Assembly: GCA_003224665.1 (NCBI GenBank)
Contig: QHZM01000167.1
Location: forward strand, 1-7,082
Direction: 5' to 3'
Length of the DNA: 7,082 bases
DNA from: Acidobacteriota bacterium
Lineage (GTDB): Bacteria > Acidobacteriota > Terriglobia > UBA7540
The position numbers were made by a program, and so were the translations under genes. Below are positions 1-6,832 of this stretch, piece after piece. Every line of letters begins with the position of its first letter. Position 1 is the stretch's first letter. A model generated the notes under the pieces. The model did not search any database, had not been told where the DNA came from, and saw only the letters and a list, made by a program, of their open reading frames with translations.

Positions 1-1
1 G

Positions 2-1132
2 ATTCGCGGAGGCTACGGGATATACAACGAGTTCTTAGGGCAGTTTGCCCGGCAAGAGGGGGGCGGGCCGTTCGCGGTCAGCGAGACGTACTTCAATGAA
101 ATCACGGGTGGTGTGCCTTTGTTTCAGATGCCGGATCCGTTCCCGTCCGGCGGAGTTTCGCCGAATGTTCCTTCCCAGAGCGTTACCGCAGTTCCCCTGC
201 AGACCAAGAACGGCAGGATCCACCAGTTCAATGCGACGGTGGAACGGCAGGTAGGCGATCTTGGGTTCCGACTGTCGTACATCGGCTCGCGAAACCGGGG
301 TTTGAACTATAGTCTCGGCATCAACAAGCCGGAGGCGAGCCTGACCCCGTTTGACGACAGCCGCCGCCCCTACCCCCAGTTCGTCGAAACGATCGCCTAC
401 CGTACGAATGGCGCAACCAACTACGATTCCATGACCCTTGCGGCCAACCGGCGGGTCGGATGGGTCACATTTGACGCTCATTGGACGTGGGCTCACGGCA
501 TGAGCAATATGATGAACCTGGAAAACCCTTACGCTCCGTTGTCCTGGAACCGCGATTTCTTCGCCAAGCACCGGGTGGTCTTTAACACGGTGTGGGAGTT
601 GCCCTTTGGGCGGGGGCGCCGGTTCCTCAATACCATACCCGGCGCGGGGAACCAGGTCATCGGCGGGTGGAAACTTGTGTGGGTGTCCTATCTGCAGAAC
701 GGCCAGTACTTCTCGCCCAGTTTTTCCGGCAATGACCCATCGAACACGAGCACGTTCGGTGGCATGCCTGACCGTATTTGCAACGGCAACCTGCCGCCGG
801 GGCAACGCTCGGTCAATGGTTGGTTCGATGCCTCTTGCTTCGCTGAACCGCCCGCGGGCAGGTTCGGCAACAGTGGAGCCAACATCCTGGAAGGCCCCGG
901 GATGCACGTCCACAACCTGACTCTGCTCAAGCGATTTCCAATCACCGAAAGGGTGCACTTCGACTTCATGGGGATGATCTCCAATATCCTCAACCACCCG
1001 AACTTCCTCTTCCCGGCAAGCGACATCTCCGATAAGGTTGGGGTTGGTGTAATCGGTGAAACATACGGTTTGTACTCGGGTGAGAGAGCCGGACAGCGCA
1101 TGGTCGAAGTGCGAGGGCGTCTCGAGTTCTAA
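2..1132 (+). CDS. TonB-dependent receptor, Oar-like, C-terminal part (5' end outside window)
   Basis: The reading frame is open from base 2 and ends at TAA 1130-1132, giving 376 residues of a larger protein whose start lies to the left. It looks like the end of an outer-membrane TonB-dependent receptor of the Oar-like type, which in Acidobacteriota usually carries an N-terminal carboxypeptidase-regulatory-like domain and a plug and runs to about 1000 residues or more. Visible support is the opening RGGYGIYNEF block (residues 2-11), many alternating polar/aromatic stretches typical of beta-strands, the NILNHPNF block (residues 328-335), and a C-terminal phenylalanine (RLEF), the usual outer-membrane barrel assembly signal. 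The plug and TonB box are not in the window, so the ligand cannot be read. By family it should import a bulky substrate across the outer membrane with TonB/ExbBD energy. An intrinsic terminator follows about 100 bp downstream. Identity as a barrel receptor is fairly sure; ligand unknown. Confidence 0.85.
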   Translation: MRGGYGIYNEFLGQFARQEGGGPFAVSETYFNEITGGVPLFQMPDPFPSGGVSPNVPSQSVTAVPLQTKNGRIHQFNATVERQVGDLGFRLSYIGSRNRGLNYSLGINKPEASLTPFDDSRRPYPQFVETIAYRTNGATNYDSMTLAANRRVGWVTFDAHWTWAHGMSNMMNLENPYAPLSWNRDFFAKHRVVFNTVWELPFGRGRRFLNTIPGAGNQVIGGWKLVWVSYLQNGQYFSPSFSGNDPSNTSTFGGMPDRICNGNLPPGQRSVNGWFDASCFAEPPAGRFGNSGANILEGPGMHVHNLTLLKRFPITERVHFDFMGMISNILNHPNFLFPASDISDKVGVGVIGETYGLYSGERAGQRMVEVRGRLEF

Positions 1133-1196
1133 GCCGCTCTCGTTCTGCAGGTGCCGACATAGGCTCAATTGTTGCGCGCCTCTGGTTTTGATACGG

Positions 1197-1221
1197 AGGG
1201 GTCGAATTCAATTCGAACCCT
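1197..1221. repeat. 25-bp near-perfect palindrome, possible operator or mRNA 3' hairpin
   Basis: The sequence AGGGGTCGAATT, a single central C at 1209, then AATTCGAACCCT forms two 12-base arms with one mismatch (G1201 against A1217). It sits between the receptor stop codon and the terminator, 78 bp before the GH30-like start codon. A symmetric site of this length could bind a dimeric regulator controlling the glycosidase gene. As RNA it could instead form a stem that stabilises the receptor transcript. The sequence does not decide between these, and no regulator gene is present in the window. Confidence 0.5.
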
Positions 1222-1235
1222 GTTGAATGGAAATG

Positions 1236-1276
1236 GGGCCGCAGTCCTTGCCGGGCTGCGGCCCGATCTTTTTTTT
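1236..1276 (+). terminator. Rho-independent terminator after the TonB receptor gene
   Basis: A perfect 9-bp GC-rich stem, GGGCCGCAG (1236-1244) with CTGCGGCCC (1256-1264), encloses an 11-nt loop and is followed after GATC by eight T residues (1269-1276). This is a textbook intrinsic terminator reading on the plus strand. It lies downstream of the receptor gene and only 22 bp before the start codon of the next gene on the same strand. It may therefore end the receptor transcript, or, if a promoter lies between 1133 and 1235, act as an attenuator in the leader of the glycosidase mRNA. Confidence 0.85.
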
Positions 1277-1298
1277 GGCCTACCGCAGTTCGAAAACG

Positions 1299-2699
1299 AT
1301 GAATCCAAAACTCACTCTGCTTCTCAGCTTGTTCCTGTTGTCACCGCTGCCCGGCGACTCCGCCGGAAACCGCGTCACTATCGATCCTTCGCAGCGCTCT
1401 CAAACCATCGCCGGTTTCGGCGTCAATTTTAACGGCACCTATTTCCGCGACGCCCAGAAACCGATGATCGACATGCTGATTGACGATCTCGGCGCCACCA
1501 TCTTCCGCCTCGATCCTTACGGGCTCATCAACTGGGAAGCCAAGAACGATAACGACGATCCAAACGTCATGGATTGGGAATATTACAACGACCGCTATTC
1601 CATTCCAACATTTGAGGCATCGTGGGCGGCGGCTCGCTATCTGAACTCGAGGGGGATCCGGCCCTTTCTCACCTTGAGCGGAACCGCTCCGGACTGGATG
1701 CTGGACGAAAAGCTCCCACTGCTGCCTGGGCGCAAGCGCCCGTCAAAGCCGGACCATCTCAATTCTGCGATGTATGAGGAGTTCGCCGAGACCGTAGTCT
1801 CCATGCTGATTTACGCCCGCACCAGGGCGCGCATCGACTTCGAATACTTCAGCCCGCTGAACGAAACCGACTGCCCTCCCGAGGAAGGGCCTCGCATCGA
1901 TCCCGATGAGATGCCAAAGGTTCTGGAGACGATTGCCCGCCGCATGAAGAAAGAGGGGCTGGACGACGTCAAGCTCGTCGCCTGCGACCAGTGCCGCCTG
2001 AAGAACGACTACTTCGGACCGATTCTCGCAAGCACGGAACTGATGAAGCAGGTCGGGGTGTTTTCCCTGCATACTTATGGGCAGGATTCCATCAGCCCGC
2101 ACGTAGTACGGGTCCGAAACAGCAATTTCCCGTTTGTTCCGATCTGGCTCACCGAATATGGCGATCTGAACGATCTCGATAAGTCGCAAGAGAACGAGTG
2201 GAAGAATTTCTCCCTCGCGGCCACTGGGCGGGCTTTGCGGGCACTGAATGATGGAGCGAGCGCAGCGCTTTTCTGGGACACCTACGACAATTATCACGAG
2301 CACTATCCCCGCCTGACCTTTTACGGGCTGGTTAAGAACACGGACCATCTCTATGCGCCCAAGAAGCGGTACTACGCTGCCAAACAGCTTTACCGCTTCG
2401 TTCGTCCCGGATCGCAGAGGATCGCAGCCAGTAGTAACGTGGAGGGTTTGCTGGTGTCGGCATTCCGGAACGGTGCGGACAACACCCTCACAGTCGTGGG
2501 ACTCAAACAGGGCGGGCCTGCGGAAATCGAGCTTGCTGTGGCTGGAGGCAGCGCGGAGGTCGCGTCTTGGGAACTCTACGTGACGACTCGCGATCTGGAC
2601 TGCCGGAAGATCGACACGCTCGCTGTTGGCGACGGGGTGGCTAAGATCAGGCTGCCCGAGGAGGCGATCTTTACGCTGGTCGGAACTCCGAAGAGATGA
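1299..2699 (+). CDS. Secreted glycoside hydrolase, clan GH-A, GH30-like
   Basis: The protein has 466 residues from the ATG at 1299. This start is preferred over the in-frame ATG at 1227 because the extra 24 codons would run through the terminator, and because a clean signal peptide begins here: N3/K4 followed by a Leu-rich core to about residue 16, with likely cleavage after the DSA at residues 20-22. The body looks like a TIM-barrel retaining glycosidase. It has a GFG motif (39-41) after the first strand, a candidate acid/base Glu189 in SPLNET (185-190), a candidate nucleophile Glu286 in WLTEYGD (283-289), and a Trp-Asp block, LFWDTYDNY (324-332). A C-terminal beta-sandwich follows from about residue 363, with FVRPGS (367-372), as in GH30 enzymes. 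GH30 members act on beta-glucans, glucuronoxylan, glucosylceramide or fucosides; the substrate here cannot be read. No good Shine-Dalgarno precedes the start. It probably acts in the periplasm or outside the cell, next to the receptor. GH5 or GH39 remain less likely alternatives. Confidence 0.75.
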   Translation: MNPKLTLLLSLFLLSPLPGDSAGNRVTIDPSQRSQTIAGFGVNFNGTYFRDAQKPMIDMLIDDLGATIFRLDPYGLINWEAKNDNDDPNVMDWEYYNDRYSIPTFEASWAAARYLNSRGIRPFLTLSGTAPDWMLDEKLPLLPGRKRPSKPDHLNSAMYEEFAETVVSMLIYARTRARIDFEYFSPLNETDCPPEEGPRIDPDEMPKVLETIARRMKKEGLDDVKLVACDQCRLKNDYFGPILASTELMKQVGVFSLHTYGQDSISPHVVRVRNSNFPFVPIWLTEYGDLNDLDKSQENEWKNFSLAATGRALRALNDGASAALFWDTYDNYHEHYPRLTFYGLVKNTDHLYAPKKRYYAAKQLYRFVRPGSQRIAASSNVEGLLVSAFRNGADNTLTVVGLKQGGPAEIELAVAGGSAEVASWELYVTTRDLDCRKIDTLAVGDGVAKIRLPEEAIFTLVGTPKR

Positions 2700-2851
2700 A
2701 GCTCAACAACGAAATGAGGTACCTCGCGGGCAACTCGCTGATTTTGGTCGGCTGCCTCGGGTCCTCCTTAATTAACCCGGAAGCGTCTCCGTCGCGGCGG
2801 CCCCACCGACTACGCCTGTGGCGCGCCGCTTCCTCTCCTCCCAGACGGTAA
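2696..2851 (+). CDS. Possible 51-residue ORF with lipoprotein-like N-terminus, perhaps a gene remnant
   Basis: An ATG at 2696 overlaps the glycosidase stop codon as ATGA, a typical translational-coupling arrangement, and opens a 51-codon frame ending at TAA 2849-2851. The first 24 residues resemble a lipoprotein signal: MKLNNEMR, a hydrophobic stretch, and LVGC with Cys20 at the lipobox position. After that the frame runs antisense into the end of the transporter gene and becomes Pro/Arg/Ser-rich, which looks non-coding. It could be a very short lipoprotein, the remains of a longer gene cut off by rearrangement, or chance. There is no well-spaced Shine-Dalgarno. Confidence is low. Confidence 0.2.
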   Translation: MKLNNEMRYLAGNSLILVGCLGSSLINPEASPSRRPHRLRLWRAASSPPRR

Positions 2852-3731
2852 TCAGCAGCGTGCTGCAGAGAACGATGATGCCTCCAACGATCATCATCGG
2901 AGTCAGGCGCTCGCCAAGCCAGATTACCGAGATCGGAAGGCCAAAGAACGTTATCAGATAGTTGGAAAGTGAGGCCTGGATCGCATCCAGGTAGTCCAAC
3001 GCTTTGAGGAACAGAACCATCGAAAGGTAATTGTGGAAAAAGGTCAGTGAGAGAAGAGCGAGCCAGGTCAGGAGAGTGAAACTTGGGATTCGTGCAAACA
3101 CGTCGGCCTCCGTGGCCAGCGTGAGAGGCGTCATGACAACGAACATCGCCACGTAGGTATAAAAAATCACTTCCAAAGGAGAATATCGCTTCAATACTTT
3201 CTTGCTGTAAGAGTTATAGAAAGCACTCCCGTTCAGTCCGAGAATGACCAGGACATTCCCGGCAAGGTATCTGGATCCAAAGCTTATCGTGCGCCAGTCA
3301 ATCCCAGAGCACATGATGACACCCGCGAGCGCCAGGCCAAAACTGATCCAGCGGATGGCCGTCATTCTCTCTCCCAGAAAAATGTAGGCCATGAATGCAG
3401 TACAGATCGGCAGCGTCAGCATGAGGAGGGCTGCATTGCTGGCCAGGGAAAGGCGAGTGCCCCAGGTGATGAAGAACTGTCCTGGAAAAACCCCGACCGC
3501 CGCAAGGATAAGGTAAAGAAGAATGTCCTTCGAGCTTCGTTGACCTTTCGGAGGATGGGTCCTTTGCTCACGTCGCAGAAGCGGGTAAAGCATCACAGTG
3601 GCCAGGGTCATCGGACCCCAGACCGTGGCGAAAGGCCCGATCTGATCCTGCACCAGCTTGACGCAGGTAAACTGCAACGCCCACATCAGGTTGGCCAGCA
3701 AGAGGTAAATCCACGACTTCGTCGCGCTCAT
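2772..3731 (-). CDS. EamA/DMT-superfamily transporter
   Basis: This is a 319-residue polytopic inner-membrane protein with about ten hydrophobic helices arranged as two EamA repeats. Each repeat carries the family's LGER turn (residues 119-122 and 272-275). A short charged tail (WEERKRR, about 297-303) follows the last helix and is probably cytoplasmic. EamA/DMT permeases move amino acids, nucleotide sugars, purines or other small metabolites in either direction; the substrate cannot be predicted from sequence alone. The ATG at 3731 is chosen because it lies one base after the stop of the upstream lyase gene and has GAGG (plus-strand 3738-3741) six bases before it. A GTG at 3746 would add five residues and overlap the upstream gene by 14 bases. 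The tight spacing implies cotranscription and probably translational coupling with the lyase, so its product or substrate is the first candidate cargo (inference). Family assignment is secure. Confidence 0.9.
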   Translation of the reverse strand: MSATKSWIYLLLANLMWALQFTCVKLVQDQIGPFATVWGPMTLATVMLYPLLRREQRTHPPKGQRSSKDILLYLILAAVGVFPGQFFITWGTRLSLASNAALLMLTLPICTAFMAYIFLGERMTAIRWISFGLALAGVIMCSGIDWRTISFGSRYLAGNVLVILGLNGSAFYNSYSKKVLKRYSPLEVIFYTYVAMFVVMTPLTLATEADVFARIPSFTLLTWLALLSLTFFHNYLSMVLFLKALDYLDAIQASLSNYLITFFGLPISVIWLGERLTPMMIVGGIIVLCSTLLITVWEERKRRATGVVGGAAATETLPG

Positions 3732-3732
3732 T

Positions 3733-4686
3733 CTATGCCTCGCCACGCGCCGCGGGATTGACCGGCATGTTCAGACGATCCAGCAATGCGAGGATTCTGC
3801 CGTTCAGGAACTGAATGTGTTCCACCTCGTATGGATGCATCTCCAACTTTGCATCCCTGACATGCGCATACCGAACCACGCCGCGAGCTTGAAGCAGGAG
3901 TTTTTCCGCATGGTGGAACATCTCGATGTTCTGGAGGCTGTAAACGATCTGCGGCAAAACGCCTTGGAAGATGTCGTACGCCTCGTTCTTCTTTCCGTCG
4001 GAGGCCAGCCGGTAGACCCGCGCCAGCAAGTCGGTGAGGGCGAGCCCCGGCATGACACCGCAAATACCCGCGTCCCTCAGCTCGAGGATGTACATCCCGC
4101 CCCAGCCTTCGATGACGCCGACTTCGTCTTCGGTCTCGCGCCGGATCGCTTCGACTTTCGCCGCCATCAGCGGCTCCTCCAGTTTGACATACCGAAAGTG
4201 AGGAAACGCACGATGCAGGGTCTTGATGAACACAGGGCTCACCGTGGCGCCGCCCGGATTGAAGTCCTGGATGATGAGAGGAATACTGATGGCGCTCAGA
4301 ATCCGCTCGAAGTGACGGTACAGATCACGTTCGGCAAGCGCAAACAGGCGTGGCACAGCGGTTGACACTGCTGCCACGCCGAGTTCCTGGCTGCAGGCAG
4401 CCACTTCGGCAGCCTGAACGCTGGAGAGATAGTTCACTTGGGCGATCACGGGAATGCGGCCCGAGGCGAGCCGGACCGCTTCCCGAATGAGTTGAATTCG
4501 CTCCGCCTCCGAGAGTTTGTAGAATTCACTGGCGTAGGCTGGCAAACAGATGGCACAGGCGCCGGCCGTGCGGGCGAATTCGATCAGATCCCCCAAATCC
4601 TCGCAGGCGACCTGTTGCTCCTCAGTAAAGGGAGTCGGGATGATCGGGATGATTCCATCGATCCGAAATGTCCCAGATGGTTGCAA
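3733..4686 (-). CDS. DHDPS/N-acetylneuraminate lyase (DapA/NanA) superfamily protein, non-canonical active site
   Basis: The 317-residue length and TIM-barrel pattern match the DapA/NanA class I aldolase superfamily. The Schiff-base lysine is present as Lys168 in YVKLEEP (166-172). Two other hallmarks differ from true dihydrodipicolinate synthase. The GTTGES loop is replaced by AYASEF (50-55), keeping the Glu but not the two Thr. The YN-x-P segment holding the catalytic Tyr is IIQDFNP (138-144), with Gln140 at the Tyr position. It is therefore unlikely to be the lysine-biosynthesis enzyme and better called an uncharacterised keto-acid lyase or dehydratase of this superfamily, acting in the cytosol. 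The start is a TTG, supported by AGGGA (plus-strand 4693-4697) six bases upstream; no ATG is available because the upstream gene's TGA is in the same frame 18 bases earlier. It sits between the hexosaminidase and transporter genes in a tight operon, suggesting catabolism of a released sugar acid or related compound (inference). Confidence 0.85.
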   Translation of the reverse strand: MQPSGTFRIDGIIPIIPTPFTEEQQVACEDLGDLIEFARTAGACAICLPAYASEFYKLSEAERIQLIREAVRLASGRIPVIAQVNYLSSVQAAEVAACSQELGVAAVSTAVPRLFALAERDLYRHFERILSAISIPLIIQDFNPGGATVSPVFIKTLHRAFPHFRYVKLEEPLMAAKVEAIRRETEDEVGVIEGWGGMYILELRDAGICGVMPGLALTDLLARVYRLASDGKKNEAYDIFQGVLPQIVYSLQNIEMFHHAEKLLLQARGVVRYAHVRDAKLEMHPYEVEHIQFLNGRILALLDRLNMPVNPAARGEA

Positions 4687-4704
4687 AATGTTTCCCTGAT
4701 GGCT

Positions 4705-6813
4705 TCAGTGCTTGGGCCGGAAAGATTCGAGAGGCGGCACTGGTTCTCCCGGTTCTAGGCCGCCGATGACGTCCTGAATCTCCTTTTGCATCTTCCACCA
4801 GTATTGAAACTCAGCGTCCCATTTTCCCAAAGCTGTGCCCAGACGATAAGTCTGATACTCGGACAGCCAGGCTTGCCGGTAAAGCTCTCTCAGTTCAGTC
4901 GTGGAATCCATCAGATCCTGGATCAGTCCGTGATTGTGGGAAGCAGTCTGGATCCTCAGGAGCAGGTTCACCTTCTCGCGCGGCGCGCGGGAGCCCAGCA
5001 TCCGGAAGTATCCGGCAATTTCCACCGTATACAGGTTTTTCATGCCGAGGTGGTCCAGCATGCGCGCCCCCAGCAGTAGGCTGGAGAGAGAAGCCGGGTC
5101 GCCCCTCAGCTCCAACGCCTTCGCCAAGTGCGCCTCCGCTTCTTCGGCCCAAAGCCGCGCTTGTCGAAGCTCCTTCTCTCGCTCCTGTAATTGCTTCAGG
5201 CGACCGGGCTCGAATGGATCGTCCCAAAACCTGAGCATCGTCGGACCGCCGAGCGCAGTGGAAAAGGTTTCCTGCGATTTGGCCAGCGCCGTCAGTGCAG
5301 CAGCAGCCTCGGCAGCCACAGCCGGAGGATACATCTGGTGGGCGTAATCCGAAAAGAACTGATCCTGATCGACTGGGGACGATTGCCAGGGCGCAACTGC
5401 GCCGTAAGCCATCCCTGGAAGTGACATACGGTAGAGGACCTGTGCGTCATCGCTCCAACCGGTGTTCAGAAGGCCGATGGCGCCATATTTCCGGCCCGCA
5501 GCCAGAAGCCCGCTGATGTTCGCGAAAGATGTCAGGAAGCTCGGTGAAACCTCGTTCCAGTTCCAAACGGCCGGCGCCACGACGATTGGCAGCGCGGCTT
5601 TTGCCAGGGGTTCCACGATCGGCGTGAAGTCTTTCTCCACCCGATAGTGCCACGGCACCGCGATGGTTCCCTTGGGAAGCTGTGAAATCAATTCCGGGTA
5701 ACGGGAGAAAATGCGGGCGCCGCTCATCATGTCCGCCCAGAACATCAGACGCTTGTTGTGTTTCAGCACAACGGCGGCGAGGTTCTTGAGATGCTCCATG
5801 AATAGCTCTCCGGGAGGAGCGCCTGTGGCTGGGCTGCCGAATAGTTCCAACGCCCAAGGCTCGTCGAATCCGATGTGGAACCACGGACTGGGGAACAGAT
5901 CCGCCATCTGGCCCACCCAGTCCTCCAGGAACGCTTTCACGCGCGGATTGCGCGGATTGAATTCGCCACCGTAGCGCAGCGGGGACATGTCCGAGTACTC
6001 TTCGACGCGGAACACGTCGTGCATGTGCCCGAAAAATTCCATGCACGGCACGACGTCAATGTGGCGTTGGCGAGCATAGTCGACGATCCGTTTGATCTGC
6101 TCCTGCGAATACCGAGCGCCCAGATTCACCAACGGATAGCCCCGGACCTCGGTGTTGGCTTCGGAATAGAAGTAGTACTGGTTCCCCTTCCAGCGCGCCA
6201 GAAAATCGAGTTGCCGCTTGATCTCTTCCTCGGTAAGCAGCGCGCCGTGATTGGTGTCCATCATGAAGCCGCGATAGGCGAGGGATGGCCAGTCGGTGAT
6301 CTCCACCTCGGGAAGGAGAGCCTGCCCGCCGGAACCTTCGATCAGTTGGTGCAGTGTCTGGGCGCCGTAGAACAGGCCCGCGGAAGACTTCGCACGCACC
6401 TCGGCCCCTTCCGGTGTCACCTTGAGTGTGTAGGCCTCGCGCGCCTCGGAGCCTCCACGCTCGTCGCTTCCCGGCAGGGCCGGAGCATTGCTGGTTCGGG
6501 TGAGTACGATGGCCCGGCCGGGGCTCGCGTTTTTCACTACGGCAACACGGGACTGTGCGGCCGCTGACAGCGCAGACGACAGCTCATGGGCAGCAAACCG
6601 GTCTTCCGGGCCGGGAGCGGAGGAGAAGCGGATGGTCAGGCCCCGCAGCGCCAGGTGTCCGGAGCCGTAGCGGACTTCCTGCGGGCGAGGAAGCAAGGGC
6701 TTGTGTTCGGCCGCCTGCGCAGGCAGCATCATTAAAAGCAAGCCAATGAAGAAGCACATGTTATATCGCAAGACTTGAGGAGTATCGTTCGCGCCAGTCC
6801 GAGCAGTCAACAT
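4705..6813 (-). CDS. Secreted glycoside hydrolase family 20, beta-N-acetylhexosaminidase-like
   Basis: The protein has 702 residues. A signal peptide is visible, with basic R5/R16, a hydrophobic core at about 19-31 and likely cleavage after PAQA (31-34). Residues about 37-172 fit the GH20 N-terminal alpha/beta domain. The catalytic barrel follows at about 175-475, beginning RGFMMD (181-186) and holding the Asp317-Glu318 pair in HIGFDEP (313-319), which corresponds to the GH20 H-x-G-G-D-E motif for substrate-assisted catalysis. Aromatic WNWNE (417-421) may line the sugar site. Residues about 500-690 are mostly helical and charged, an extra C-terminal region of unknown role. By family it removes terminal GlcNAc or GalNAc from glycans, chitin fragments or peptidoglycan pieces, outside the cytoplasm. 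The ATG at 6813 is preceded by AAGGGA at ten bases; an ATG at 6759 gives a shorter, more standard signal peptide but lacks a Shine-Dalgarno. It is the second visible gene of the minus-strand operon. Confidence 0.85.
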   Translation of the reverse strand: MLTARTGANDTPQVLRYNMCFFIGLLLMMLPAQAAEHKPLLPRPQEVRYGSGHLALRGLTIRFSSAPGPEDRFAAHELSSALSAAAQSRVAVVKNASPGRAIVLTRTSNAPALPGSDERGGSEAREAYTLKVTPEGAEVRAKSSAGLFYGAQTLHQLIEGSGGQALLPEVEITDWPSLAYRGFMMDTNHGALLTEEEIKRQLDFLARWKGNQYYFYSEANTEVRGYPLVNLGARYSQEQIKRIVDYARQRHIDVVPCMEFFGHMHDVFRVEEYSDMSPLRYGGEFNPRNPRVKAFLEDWVGQMADLFPSPWFHIGFDEPWALELFGSPATGAPPGELFMEHLKNLAAVVLKHNKRLMFWADMMSGARIFSRYPELISQLPKGTIAVPWHYRVEKDFTPIVEPLAKAALPIVVAPAVWNWNEVSPSFLTSFANISGLLAAGRKYGAIGLLNTGWSDDAQVLYRMSLPGMAYGAVAPWQSSPVDQDQFFSDYAHQMYPPAVAAEAAAALTALAKSQETFSTALGGPTMLRFWDDPFEPGRLKQLQEREKELRQARLWAEEAEAHLAKALELRGDPASLSSLLLGARMLDHLGMKNLYTVEIAGYFRMLGSRAPREKVNLLLRIQTASHNHGLIQDLMDSTTELRELYRQAWLSEYQTYRLGTALGKWDAEFQYWWKMQKEIQDVIGGLEPGEPVPPLESFRPKH

Positions 6814-6832
6814 GTTCCACCGATCCCTTCAG

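Noticed and set aside
35..1168. Long minus-strand ORF of 377 codons opposite the receptor gene
   Set aside because: It lies antisense to a frame with clear receptor motifs and a C-terminal Phe; the product has no recognisable fold and the length is explained by GC-rich codon bias.
1169..1228. Possible sigma-70 promoter (TTGTTG or TTGATA with a downstream -10) before the GH30-like gene
   Set aside because: No -10 hexamer at acceptable spacing matches well, so a promoter cannot be called from sequence alone.
1743..2348. Minus-strand ORF of 201 codons within the GH30-like gene
   Set aside because: It is antisense to the catalytic barrel and has no motif, Shine-Dalgarno or neighbour support.
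2700..2771. Terminator between the convergent gene blocks
   Set aside because: Only short loop-free palindromes (GAGGTACCTC at 2716-2725, TTAATTAA at 2768-2775) are present, with no stem-loop plus T-run in either direction.
3817..4365. Plus-strand ORF of 182 codons across the lyase gene
   Set aside because: The opposite strand carries the Lys168 motif and the whole lyase fold; this is a mirror frame.
5875..6567. Plus-strand ORF of 230 codons across the GH20 gene
   Set aside because: It is antisense to the GH20 catalytic domain, and its product shows no domain or membrane features.
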